NCBI GenBank assembly: GCA_009801085.1
Contig: VNWV01000034.1
Location: 51,354 to 115,353, forward strand
Origin: Lasiodiplodia sp. COLG20
Taxonomy: Eukaryota > Ascomycota > Dothideomycetes > Botryosphaeriales > Botryosphaeriaceae
DNA length: 64,000 nucleotides
Reading direction: 5' to 3'
Under the pieces are notes generated by a model. That model was not told the DNA's origin. It saw only the letters and a program-made list of their open reading frames with translations, and did no database searches. A program made the position numbers and the translations under genes. Each line of letters opens with the position of its first letter. Within the stretch, counting starts at the first letter, position 1. Below are positions 1 to 10,464 of this stretch, piece after piece.

Positions 1-1194
1 GCCGCGTGGATGGCGGAGCTACCCGCTGAGTGGGCGAAGGCGGCTGGAGCCGACGGCGCTCCCTTCGTCGTGGATGCGGCGACGGCCTGCCGGTTCTTGC
101 CGTTCAAGCTGGTCGCGCTGGCGCTGTACGGAGATGCGCTGTCTGAGAAAGCATATGAACGCCTGCTCGAGCTGAATGCACTGCATGAGAAAGTCATGTT
201 GAGGGCATTCTTTGGCAAGGCAGAGAGATCGGAGGTGCTTTCACGGCTGCCGAGTGAGTCGAAGGCGTTGATGGATCAGTTTGAGCGGGAGTGGCGGGAC
301 TTCAATCTCGAGATCATTGAGAGGGCTGAAAAGGTCAGTTAGCCGTATTACTTGTTTGCTGGGGACACGTACTTACGCATGATCATCTCTGCAGGAAAAG
401 CTCTCTTGCCCTGTGGCCAAGATGCACCCATCAGTCCTCGACGGCTCCGTCACAGAACGCCAGTTTCTGCACACCATCGACGAGATCCTCTTCGCCAACA
501 TCGACGTCACTTCCTCCGTCCTCGCCTTCCTCCTCATCAACCTCGCCCGCAACCGCAGCGCGCAGACGCAGCTCCGCGCCGAGATCCTGGCCAACGCCGC
601 CGACGCCGACGCCTACGTGCAGAAGACAGACACACTGCTCGAGCGCACATGCATGGAATCCATCCGCCTCTGCCCCGCCGCCTGTAAGCATCAGCCTCTC
701 GGCCCCCACCTCTTCCCTTCCCCCGCTGCGAATCCTCCTTTTCCCCCTGACCGAGACTGACATCGCCTGCAGGGTTCTCGCTCCCTGAGCACGCCACCGC
801 CGACACCACCGTCGGTGGCTTCAGCATCCCAGCCGGCACTCCCTGCATCATCGACTGGTGGCGCCTGAACACGCAGTCGCCCGTGTGGACGAAGCCGACG
901 TGCTTCCCTGACGGCGAGACTCCAGATGGCACGGTGTTCCACCCGCAGCGCTTCGCGGCCCTCGCGCCGCAGGAGTACCGCTGGAGCTTCCTGCGCTTCG
1001 GGCTCGGCAGCCGCAAGTGCATTGGGAAGAATTTTGGGGGCATCATCATGAAGGCGTTCCTGGTGCCCGTGCTGCGCGAGTGGCGGTTGGAGAGTGTGGG
1101 GCTGACGGCAGAGGAGGAGAGGGGGTTGGTTGAGACGAGGAAGGATCGGTTTGCTGTGACGCCCGACCGGAGGGTGAGGTTTGTGCCTGTTTGA
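1..1194 (+). CDS. Cytochrome P450, 5'-truncated by window edge
   Basis: C-terminal part of a P450 monooxygenase; the reading frame is open from base 1, so the N-terminus lies outside the window. Exons 1-333, 395-683 and 773-1194, with introns 334-394 and 684-772 (both GT...CAG). Visible landmarks in order: an I-helix segment (ANIDVTSS) after about 140 residues, the K-helix ExxR (ESIR), a PERF-like HPQRF, and the heme-ligand motif FGLGSRKCIGKN. The heme-loop wording resembles P450s of fungal secondary-metabolite clusters such as the diketopiperazine ones (family knowledge, not a search). It reads toward the MFS gene across a 1.2-kb gap. Its promoter is not visible, so it cannot be assigned to either regulon in the window. 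Confidence 0.9.
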
Positions 1195-2417
1195 GAGAGT
1201 GGAAGGATGGATGGCAGTGCCAGGGTGGGTGGGGTGTGTTGGAGGAGGGGAAATGGGAGATAGAGATTGGTAGAGTGAATGATTTTTTTGCTTTTATTAG
1301 CTTCTTCGAAATCGTTGGAATGTTTTGCGTGAGTGCGCAACTTGTTCTAGCCGATGGTAGAGTGCGAGAAGGATTCCACTATTGCGGTCCATCTGCACGG
1401 TGTGCCTGCCCTTGCCGAACCCCGAGCTCCGGTGCTGCGTTCGACAGCTTTTTTTGTGCAGCCGAGTGCGATCTTCACGCACGTTGATGCAAGGATACTC
1501 CTGGCCAACCAACCACACGGATTTCAAACGAAAGCAGCGTAGAGGGCTGCGCAACTCGATGACGTGTTTGCCCCATCCATCCTTTAGAGGTAAACAGGGT
1601 GGCTACTCCTCCTGCAAAGTGCAGATCAGTTGTCTGTAAAAAAGGAAATCCAATGTTTGACTAGCCGTAAGTAAGCCAAGTAGCAGGCAGCAGTGGATCT
1701 GCCGCCGCAAATCTGGTGTAATGGATTCATGGTGCGCTACGGTTAAGGCGAAGCCTTGCCAAGAAGGGGTGGCGCATTGGCTTTGCGGCCCGGTCCATCG
1801 GGTGGCGCTAGGCGGCGGCAGTTGAGCAATCTTTCCCCAGCCCCCAAACATGGGGCCGAAAGGACTGCACCGTGTCTATATCATGCCACCGAATTGCGCG
1901 CACTGTTCCTTGTGTTGCATCATTTTACTTAGTGCGAAGTTAATTGTGCATTTATTCATTCCTTCGCTATAGTTGAAGTGGCGAGTTGAGCATTCCTTCG
2001 CCCCACCAATGTTCCTTCGCGCCACGTTGCTTGAAACAAAGCTTGTCATGGACTCAGGTACCTTGCGCTGATGGATCCTTCAAGCTAAGCCACGGTCGCG
2101 GGGGAAAAAGCTTTGGTGGGGTTCTTGGAAGTTGGGGGCGACGTCTCACACCATGAGCTATTTGATCGGCCTCGGGGTTTCGGCGTCTCGCCACGCGAGA
2201 GTTGTGCGAATTGTGCGAGCTGTGGTATGCATAAAACACGCACAACTTCTCTTGTGCATCGCTCTCGCTGTTTATACCTACCGATCATCGTCAGCCGCAC
2301 CTGTAAAACTTGGACCACCAACACCTCGTCTTATTTTGAGATGACTTTATAGAGAGGTTGTTTCTCCAACGCATTCTCCAAAACTCATCCCAAAGCAATC
2401 GCAGCAGCCATCCAACC
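1195..2417. other. Intergenic region, no gene seen
   Basis: About 1.2 kb between the P450 stop and the MFS start. Only short, codon-poor open frames on both strands. A TATA-like TTTATACC lies about 145 bp before the MFS start. A single GTCAGC at 2290-2295 is no more than expected by chance. Confidence 0.6.
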
Positions 2418-3912
2418 ATGTCTAGCGTTTCGAGCGAGAAGTCAGCGCCGCAAGATGCGCAGCAGCGTCAACATGCCGACCAGGAAGCTGCCAAGCCCGC
2501 ACCACCGGCAGCCTTCGACCCGCCTGATGGTGGAAGAGCAGCCTGGCAGACAGTCGCTGCCGGCTGGCTGTGCCAATTCTGCTCGTTCGGCTTCATCAAT
2601 GCGTGAGTCCTGACCTTCAAGTCCGATTTCAGCATCTATACTCATCTTGTCCCCACAGCCTCGGCACTTTCCAGCTGGTCTACGAAACAGACATTCTCAA
2701 GACGACCTCCTCGTCGGCCATTTCCTGGATCTTGACCATGCAACTCTTCCTCATGTTCTTCCTTTCACAACCCGTCGGAATGATAGTCGACATGTTCGGC
2801 CCCCGTGCCATCCTCATGCCCACCTCTATCCTCGCTGTCGTCGGGCTCGTCGCCCTAAGCTTCGCCAAGGAGTACTGGCAGATCTTTCTGGCCCAAAGTC
2901 TGTGCTTCGGTCTGGGCGCTGCTGGTATTTTCGTGCCTGGCCTCGTCACTGCAAGCCAGTACTTCAAGCGGAAGCGAGCTTTCGCCGTCGGCATAGTCGC
3001 CAGCGGTTCCTCCGTCGGTACGTTCAATATATCCCATCAACCACAAGCCCAGCCAGTCCACTGACATGTCGCAGGCGGCGTGGTGTTCCCAGTTTTCCTC
3101 GCCCAGCTCTTTGACCAGATCGGCTTCCGCGCCACTATCCGCTGGACCGCCCTTATGGTTGGTGTGCTCCTCGCCATCGCCAACGTCCTCGTCGTGCCAC
3201 CGATCAAACCCAAGGGCTGGGCCGGCCGCCGCACACTGCTCAGCGTCGCCGTTTTCAAGCAGCCTGCTTACGTCCTCTTCGTCGGCGGCTCCTTCTTCTT
3301 TTTCTGGGGTCTGTTCGGCCCGTTCAACTACCTCCCCCTGTTCGCCGAACAGGCTCAGAGCACCTATTCCATCGCCGCGTACACCGTCTCAATCCTCAAG
3401 TGAGTCCCAGCCAAATTTCCCTCCTCCACCTTTCCTGCCAGCTTTCTTCTAACCCGTCCCTTAGCGCAGCATCTATCTTCGGCCGCATCCTGCCGCCGCT
3501 CTACTCGGACCGCGTCGGCCACTTCCTCGTCATGACCGTTTGTGCCTTCGTCGCCGGCCTCTCCGTCCTTGTCGTCTGGCTGCCCATCAACACGCACCAC
3601 TCGCTGGGCGGCCTCATCGTCTTCGCCCTCGTCTTCGGCTTTTCCAGCGGCGCCTTCGTCTCGCTCATCACCCCGTGCCTGCTGCAGGTCGCCGGCGGTC
3701 ACACTGCCGACTTGGGCGCCATGCTCGGCACCTACTTCGCCGTCGCCGCCATTGCCAGTCTGACAGGCTTGCCCATCCAGGGCGCAATCACGGGGAGCGG
3801 CGACGATTTGATGGGGTTGATCGTTTTCTCGGGCGTGGCCATGGTGGTGGGCGCTGCGGGTTTGGCGGGGGCGATGGCGGTGCTGAGGAAGAAGAGGAAT
3901 GCTGCTAATTAG
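2418..3912 (+). CDS. MFS transporter, monocarboxylate-transporter (MCT/Mch) type
   Basis: Plasma-membrane carrier of the major facilitator superfamily, likely for a monocarboxylate or small organic acid. Exons 2418-2602, 2659-3017, 3075-3399 and 3465-3912; introns are 56, 57 and 65 nt. The start is ATG 2418 (MSSVSSEK). A hydrophilic, Pro/Ala/Gln-rich N-terminus of about 40 aa ends in the family signature PPDGGRAAW, which precedes TM1 in fungal MCT-like carriers. About 12 hydrophobic segments follow, with the loop GMIVDMFGPRAI corresponding to the MFS A-motif region. It sits directly before the Zn2Cys6 regulator, in the same orientation. The substrate is not determinable; the carrier could serve either the left-hand catabolic group or product or precursor movement. 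Confidence 0.88.
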
Positions 3913-4291
3913 TTAAAGCGTCTACGGACTCAGCTCGACCTCTCGGTCCAATCTTGTAGAATTTAGCTGAAAAGCGATATATGTATTCATGAACAAAAGT
4001 AGTGGTAGAAGCAGCGAGAATATATTTGAAATGTCTGTCCTTATCCTCTGTCATGGCTAAAAAAAAAAAAAGGACTCGTGATACCTGTAATAATATGTTG
4101 CTTTAAGTAAAAAATTATTTACCTCGACTCAAAGCTTATAGCACTATCGATTTACGCTCCTGCTGTAGAGTGTTCGTTATGCTTAGTTATCTAGATCGGC
4201 CCGAGGTACATAATGCCGAGCTAATGTGCACTCGTTCTTTCAACCCCACCTTTACATCGTCGTACATCACTAACAGTTTGTTCAAAGTACT
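3913..4291. other. Intergenic region, no gene seen
   Basis: AT-rich 379 bp containing the MFS 3' end and the promoter of the Zn2Cys6 regulator, with a 13-A run near 4060. I see no RNA gene or repeat. Confidence 0.6.
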
Positions 4292-6491
4292 ATGAGTGTA
4301 GATCGCCTCGGCCCAAAGCGCGTCCGCCTCAGTGAGAGGACGATGCTCGCCTGCATCCATTGCAAAAGCAAGAAGCTAAAGGTGTCTTCTCGGTCTTCTT
4401 CAGCACGGGACGGCACATTGGCTGACTCGACGTTAGTGCGACGGCCAGGTTCCAAAATGTCAAACTTGTGTTCGAACTGGACGAGGTATTCCCTATTGAA
4501 TGATTTCACATTGGAAACGGCGCTAAGAGATGCCAGATTGCTTGGTCGAGGACCCTGCGACAGGATTGCACAGGCCAAGAGACTACCTTCAATCGCTTGA
4601 GACCCGTGTCGCTTATCTCGAGGGTCTACTGCAAGAGGCGCGGCCTGATGTCGCATCGGATCATTTCAATGGATTTGGTCAGCCGCGCTTTTCCCAAAAT
4701 ACTGGCCCAGCATCAAATGCAAGGCCACAGCATGGCTCTTTACTTCCCCATGCTAGGAATGAAACGCCGGCTCTGCAAGGTCCTTTTCCAGGAGCGGCGA
4801 GAGATGTGGAGGGTGAGGAGCTTGACGACCTGACTACCGATGTTGCCGTTTTGTGTCTCAGTGCGGCAGGCCGCGAGCCACACTACTTCGGCTCCTCCTG
4901 CGCTGTGTCGTTCTCGCGCATCGTGAGCGCTACTATGGGCTTTCGAAAACGCCATGGTAGCTCTCAATATAGTGGCGCAACCCCTCATTCCCACGAACAA
5001 GAGATCCAGCGGACAGTGTCGGTGTCGTTCCCATCTCCGGCTTTGGCTACCACCCTCACCCAGGCATATTTCAAGAACATTCATCCGCAATATCCGTTTC
5101 TCCATAAGCCTACCTTTCTCGCCTGGGAGCACGCCTGTCTCAGAGCAAATGCGGCTAATGCTCTCTCAGAAGCTGGAGATCTTGCCTTGTTCTTTGTCTT
5201 GATGGTATACGCAATTGGGTCTCTAACTCTTGGTCCCGCACATCGCGATGTAGCTGAGGCTTATTATGTCATGGCGCTCGATCACCAAGCGACGGTCCTC
5301 GACCTCGATGGACTTGGGTCGGTACAGAGCATCCTTTCCTGTGCAGTCTATTCCATAAGATCACCAGTCGGTGTTAGTTTGTGGAAGCTCTCAGGAATGG
5401 CAATCCGACATTGCATTGAGCTCGGCTACCACAGAAGCATATCAAAGTATCACAAGTATACAGATACTCTTGCTGCTGAAATGTCACGCAGATGCTTCTG
5501 GGTAGCCTACGACATTGACAGGGTGGCTGCTTGCATCCTTGGACGACCTGTAGGCATTCCGGATGATGCTATAGACGTGGAGATGCCGTTGGACCTCGAA
5601 GATGAGTACATCGCCAGAGACGGTCTTCGCAAGGAACCTCGTTCATCACCTGATGATCCACCAACCTATTTGACCGGAGCAATTCATGTAATCAGACTCC
5701 GTCGACTGTGGTCTAAAATTGCATCCAACCTCTACCAAACTGCCTCTACAGAGGCACCACCTCGCAGTATGACGGAAAAATTGGTGGTTGATCATTTACG
5801 TCAGGAGCTTGAGGACTGGTATTCTACAATACCCAACCCAATCGACGACCCTGGCTCTTCACTGTCGGTGTTTGCCTCACAGTCGTGGTTCCAAATCGCA
5901 TATGACCATTCCGTCCTTCTGCTCTACCGGCACCAAATAACCATGCCGGGGAATGAGGAGAACATGGAGCAGGCGTTTGCCGATTGCGCCCACCGGGCTC
6001 GAGAAATGTGCTTGTTGTACAGGAAGCTTTACCAAAGCCCGACCATTCAATTCACCTGGGGCTCGCTTCATATCCTTTTCGTGGGTGGAATGACTTATCT
6101 CTACTGCCTATGGAAATCAGCAAAGGTTCGCTTGAATTCCAGGCAGTCCGATGTCATTAGCACGTGTATGGCTTGCAACACGGTGCTAATCGTCATTGCG
6201 GAGCGCTGGAGTCAGGCGACCCCTTACAGAGATGCGTTCGAGACCTTGTCTGAGAGAACAATCGACATGATCTGCAATGAAAGAAGTGGAGCTTCGGATT
6301 TCAATTCAGACACAGGGAGCACACAGCCGCAAGGAACCCCCGCGGCTTTATCTCAAGGTTGGGATATGGGCTTGAATGATCTCTCAGTGCCTCATGAGAC
6401 TGAGTGGCTTTTCAACGAGCTATTGCAGGGAATGAGAGACTTCCAACAGCCTGAATTTGGATTCGAGGATTTGGGCGGTCTCACTGGCTAG
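4292..6491 (+). CDS. Zn2Cys6 fungal-type transcription factor
   Basis: Nuclear DNA-binding regulator of about 700 aa. Exons 4292-4381, 4437-4485 and 4528-6491. The zinc cluster is assembled across two introns: CIHCKSKKLK in exon 1, CDGQVPKCQTC in exon 2 and the sixth Cys (PDC) at the start of exon 3. This gives Cx2Cx6Cx6Cx2Cx9C. A short heptad-like linker (LQSLETRVAYLEGLLQEA) follows, which is typical of the dimerisation segment. Then comes the fungal-specific TF middle homology region (AYFKNIHPQYPFLHKPTF...), running to about residue 450. Intron 2 is only 42 nt and ends in AAG, so its exact border is less certain, but it is needed to avoid an in-frame TGA. The protein is the best candidate to bind the CGGG/CCCG-rich elements in the promoters of the next five genes (inference). 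Confidence 0.88.
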
Positions 6492-6981
6492 GTGTCATAT
6501 TCAAGCTACTTTAAAGGCGAACTTTAAAAGGCGTGCGGTACGGAATCTCAGTAGCCTCAGTCTTCAATCGATCATACAACGCTCGTACTTTCAAGGCCAC
6601 CTCTGCGCGTCTTTCTTAAACCTCACCAGACTTGGCTTTGTGGGATTCTTCCATTAACGCACCGCTGCACTCTGGGAATCTGAACGGGACCTTCGATGAT
6701 TAAAAAGTCTGTTTGTAGTAGAATAATAGGATCGTTCCTCCGCCAAGCGATTGGTAATCGGAAATTACACCAATAGGAGTTCCGATGTTTGAGCTTCTTA
6801 GGAAACTCGGGCGGGGTGATCGGAAAAGCGATCGGATATTGTTTCCGGTGGCTCGGGAGAACCCGACAGCTCATAGATGCCAAGTGCGGGGATCTTCTTG
6901 CCAGCACCACTCCAGCTACTCACCTTTACCGATCATCTCTACTGTGTATTGAGCTTTTGTGGCTTCTCCAATTCACGCATC
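6492..6981. other. Intergenic promoter region of aldolase 1
   Basis: 490 bp with no gene. It is rich in CGG/CCG triplets between about 6740 and 6870, as expected for targets of Zn2Cys6 factors, and holds the 6852-6866 element listed separately. Confidence 0.6.
6852..6866 (+). promoter_or_regulatory. CTCGGGAGAANCC element, copy 1
   Basis: CTCGGGAGAACCCGA, which contains the inverted repeat TCGGG-N4-CCCGA. It lies 115 bp before the aldolase 1 start. The first ten bases recur exactly at 8969 and, on the minus strand, at 12228. Confidence 0.65.
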
Positions 6982-7940
6982 ATGTCGTCCACCACCACGT
7001 ATCTTGAAACCACGTCGGAAGCGCCGGTCAAAGGTGCTACATCAATTCTGAACAGAGTTGATGGCACATCCAGTACCGAGTCTCGAAGTAGATACCACAT
7101 CCCGTGGCCGGCGACGAAAGAAGCGCAACGAAAATGGCAGCTTGAACAAATGGCGGGCGCATTTCGCATCTTTGCAAAGCTGGGCTTCGCCGACGGCGCA
7201 AGCGGCCACATCAGCCTTCGAGGTCCGTAACAAAAGAAAACATCCCGTCCAATCCTCTCCGACGACCATTTGGCCTGATCCTTTTTTGAAACATAGATCC
7301 CGTCGAGCCAGACACGTTCTGGATCAATCCCTACGGCGTACACTTCGGCCTGTTAACCGTCTCGGACATGGTCCGCGTCGACGCGCAGGGCGTCCGGGTC
7401 GGTGGCGCAGACAAGCTGATCAACACAGCCGGCTTCATCATCCATGCCGCCATCCACGAGCGCCGCCCGGACATAAACGCCGCCTGCCACCTACACAGCC
7501 CGTTCGCGCGGGCGTGGTCGAACTTCGGGCGTCCGATTGACATGCTCAACCAGGACAGCTGCATGTTCTATGGCGATCTCGCCGTGTACACGAACTTTGG
7601 TGGGGTGGTTTTTGCGAAAGAGGAGGGCGCGCGGCTGGCTGACGCGCTGGGACCAACGATGAAGAATATCATTCTGCAAAACCATGGCAGCCTGACGTGT
7701 GGAGGCACAGTCGCGGAGGCAGCGGCGTTCTTTATTGCGCTGGAGCGCGCGTGTCATTGCCAGTTGCTGACTGAGGCCGCTGTGGCGCCGGATGGGAGCC
7801 AGTTGAAGAAGACGATTGTTGGTGATGAGGAGGCCGGGTATACAAAGAGAAGTACTGGCAGCCCGGAGGTCATGTACATGCAATTCGAGCCGGAATACCG
7901 GCTGATCTTGAAAGAGACGCAAGGGGATTTCTTGGTTTAG
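6982..7940 (+). CDS. Class II aldolase/adducin-family protein (paralogue 1)
   Basis: 294 aa; exons 6982-7222 and 7297-7940 (74-nt intron, phase 1). Class II aldolases are zinc-dependent enzymes that cleave or epimerise hydroxylated phosphosugars or related hydroxy acids; many fungal members are uncharacterised. Seen here: the N-terminal MAGAFRIFAKLGFADGASG segment, the metal-binding HLHS (within NAACHLHSPFARAWS) and the second His in QNHGSLTCGG. A close paralogue lies at 35033-35965 in the peptide cluster. It is tail-to-tail with the racemase-like gene, 30 bp apart. Its promoter carries the CTCGGGAGAA element, so it groups with the left-hand regulon. The substrate is unknown. Confidence 0.85.
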
Positions 7941-7970
7941 GCGGCAGAGAATCAATGAAGCACTGTACTT

Positions 7971-8699
7971 CTACGAGATCCATGATGCAGGAGTCTTCCT
8001 CACCAGTCCTGAATAGAACCACAGGCCCAGCGTGTATACGTCATACACAGGAACTCCCACTTTCTCCTGAATTGCAGCCGCATATGGTGGCATCTGAGTG
8101 CACTCCAACACCACGGCGCCAGCTTCTTTCCCTTCTTCCCTGATACTCTCTACAAGCCTTACCGCCGAGTCAACCATTTCCCGCTCCATTTCCTCGCTGT
8201 CGTACTTGACCCCGTCTTGTATAACCTTCCGTGTGTGGCCAGTCGCCGGCAATCCACGGATCCTGATCGTCGCAGGATCCACACCAACTTCTTGCAGATG
8301 CGTCTCACCGAGTCGCTCCCCGTCATACGTCAAAACGCCGATAATTTTTTGCGGGCCGAGGAATGCTCGAATGCCCGGGATTTGCACCAGCGCGCTTGTT
8401 GCAATCGGGATACCAATTCGCTCGCTCAGCTGCCTTTGCGCCATTGCCAAGAACCCACAGCTCGTGATGATGCCAACACAACCTTTCTCAGCCAGCTTCT
8501 TTCCGGAAGCGACGAAGCGGTTGATGAATTCGGCGTCGTAGGTCTCTTTTGAGACTATCTGTTTCTCTTGGGAGCCTGGGACGAGTTCGTGAACCAGGGG
8601 AAAGGGCCAAGTGCGTGGGTTGTAGGGATCGCCTGGAGGGCGGTGAATGTTGACCTCAACGGCGAGGAAGCCAAGAGGCGGGAGGTCTGAGGATGACAT
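7971..8699 (-). CDS. Asp/Glu/hydantoin racemase-superfamily protein
   Basis: 242 aa, single exon, starting at ATG 8699 (MSSSDLPPLGFLAVEV); the upstream frame extension has only a TTG. The fold family uses two cysteines as acid/base in racemisation or in decarboxylation and isomerisation. Both are visible: TSCGFLA in the N-terminal half and LECTQMP in the C-terminal half. The order and spacing match the Asp/Glu racemase superfamily. Whether it is a true amino-acid racemase, a hydantoin racemase or a maleate-isomerase-like enzyme cannot be told. It is divergent from the D-2-hydroxyacid dehydrogenase, sharing a promoter with two copies of the CTCGGG-type element, so the two are probably co-induced. 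Confidence 0.82.
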   Translation of the reverse strand: MSSSDLPPLGFLAVEVNIHRPPGDPYNPRTWPFPLVHELVPGSQEKQIVSKETYDAEFINRFVASGKKLAEKGCVGIITSCGFLAMAQRQLSERIGIPIATSALVQIPGIRAFLGPQKIIGVLTYDGERLGETHLQEVGVDPATIRIRGLPATGHTRKVIQDGVKYDSEEMEREMVDSAVRLVESIREEGKEAGAVVLECTQMPPYAAAIQEKVGVPVYDVYTLGLWFYSGLVRKTPASWIS

Positions 8700-8905
8700 T
8701 ACGGATGGTTCAAAATGGAGGTTAGGTTTGGTAATTTTCACACTCAAAATACTGGCAAATCCAGCTCGAAGGTCGAGAGATTTTTCTGGACAACAGCGTT
8801 ACATGTTCTTCTCAAAATCCATTCATCCCCTCACTTGTCTTGTTGGGAGAGTGCAATCACTCAATAGCAAGCTTACATGTTGTGCTGCCGTATGACGTAG
8901 GCCAG

Positions 8906-8981
8906 CTCGGATTCCCCCGAGCTTTCGGGAAGATGGACCCTGCAGCCGTACCAACCCCACCTTTGGAGCTCGGGAGAATCC
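8906..8981. promoter_or_regulatory. CTCGGGAGAANCC elements, copies 2 and 3, in divergent promoter
   Basis: Within the 576-bp divergent promoter (8700-9275). Copy 2 reads CTCGGGGGAATCCGAG on the minus strand (8921-8906). On the plus strand the same bases form CTCGG-N6-CCGAG. Copy 3 reads CTCGGGAGAATCC on the plus strand (8969-8981). Nothing else recognisable is in this gap. Confidence 0.65.
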
Positions 8982-9275
8982 ATAAGCTCCACCCCGCTAC
9001 ATCTTCAAGTCTAATTCGAAAACTGAAGATGCATGTTGTTTAGATTAAAAATAACGCCTTGAGTCCGAGTCACTCTTCGCAACTTCCCGTGCCGCAATTT
9101 GTTCGTGCAAACCAGGCAGTTTCCAGTAACCCACTACCGTCCCGTTGATCACGTGCCAAGCTTTCACAGCTCCAAAACTCTCTGCACTCCTTTTGCAGCA
9201 ATTCCGCTGCACATTTCAGCTATTCTGCTACTTGACTGCACTCAAACGAACTCCAAGTCCACTCTCAGCAACACC

Positions 9276-10368
9276 ATGGGCTCAATCGCAGACCGAAAGC
9301 CGCACGTCGTGTGCCTCGGCACGCCCGCTTTCGCCGGCGAAGACTACCTCGCTTCGTTTGCTCAGAGCTTCCAATACTCTGTCCTACCAGCCGCCAATCG
9401 CGCTGAAACAATCGCGGGCATTCCGGACTTGATATCGCGGAAAGGCCCCATCGACGCTTTCATCATCCGCATGGGAACGCCACCCTACGAGCCATTCGAC
9501 GAAGAGCTCCTGTCCGCCCTCGTGCCTAACTGCAAGATCATCACCTCGGCGAGCGCCGGGTACAACGAGTTCGACGTGGACTGGATGAGCCGCCAGGGCA
9601 TCGTGTTCTGCAACTCCGTCAACGCGGTCGCCGAGGCGACGGCTGACATGGCTATCTTTCTACTACTAGCGACGCTGAGGAATACTAGCAAGGCAGAGAC
9701 GAGCGCGAAAGCGGGAAAGTGGAGAGGTGGACCCAATGGTGGATTGATCCCGGCGAGGGATCCGGCGGGCTTGACGCTGGGGATCGTGGGCATGGGTGCA
9801 ATTGGCAAGGTGAGTTCGGTGGAGCGAGGCTTTTCCTGAGTGCGAGGCTGATGGAATGAAACAGCATCTTGCAAGGAAGGCAGCCGTGTTCAATTTGAAG
9901 ATCAAGTACTACAACCGCCGCCAACTACCAGCCTCTGAAGAGGAGAAGTACAACGCCACATACTGCGGCTCGCTACATGAACTCCTGGCATCCTCGGACA
10001 TCGTTTCTCTCAATTGCCCGCTGAATGAGAAGACGACAAATCTCATCAGCACGGCTGAGTTCAACGTGATGAAAGATGGCGCGTTCCTGATCAACACTGC
10101 CCGCGGTGCCGTGATTGACGAAGCAGCGCTGAAGGTTGCTCTTGGGAACGGCAAGGTTGCTCGAGCAGGGCTGGACGTTTTGTGCAACGAGCCAAACGTC
10201 GATCCGTGGTTCTTCGAGCAGGAAAATGTGATATTGCAACCTCACTTGGGAGGACTGACAGATATTGCGTATCAGAAGGCGGAAAGGGAGTGCTTTGAGA
10301 ATATCAGGGCGTATTTCGAGAAAGGAACTGCCAATTCGCCAGTGAACGCCGACCGCTTGGAGAAATGA
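9276..10368 (+). CDS. D-isomer-specific 2-hydroxyacid dehydrogenase
   Basis: 345 aa; exons 9276-9809 and 9865-10368 (55-nt intron, phase 0). NAD(P)-dependent interconversion of a 2-oxo acid and its D-2-hydroxy acid. The Rossmann motif GMGAIGKHLA is created by the splice. The catalytic Arg is in NTARGAVID, the acid/base pair partner is in LCNEP, and the catalytic His is in PHLGGLT. Length is normal. The promoter is shared with the racemase-like gene and has the left-regulon element. With the amine oxidase, racemase and aldolase it would fit breakdown of an amino-acid-like or hydroxy-acid compound (inference). It is a different family from isopropylmalate dehydrogenase and should not be taken as the missing LeuB step. 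Confidence 0.88.
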
Positions 10369-10464
10369 CAAGTGTAGAGTAGGCGGTTTGATCAATTAAA
10401 CTCATTAGACCTTGCACGTTCTCGCCAGAGTCTCAATATCCAAGTTCTTTCATATTCTATGAAC

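Noticed and set aside
2290..2295. GTCAGC in the promoter of the first MFS gene
   Set aside because: A single hexamer is expected about every 2 kb on either strand, so it does not place this gene in the peptide regulon.
9276..10368. D-2-hydroxyacid dehydrogenase as the missing LeuB step of the chain-extension pathway
   Set aside because: It belongs to the D-isomer 2-hydroxyacid dehydrogenase fold, not the isopropylmalate/isocitrate dehydrogenase family, and its promoter has the other cis-element.
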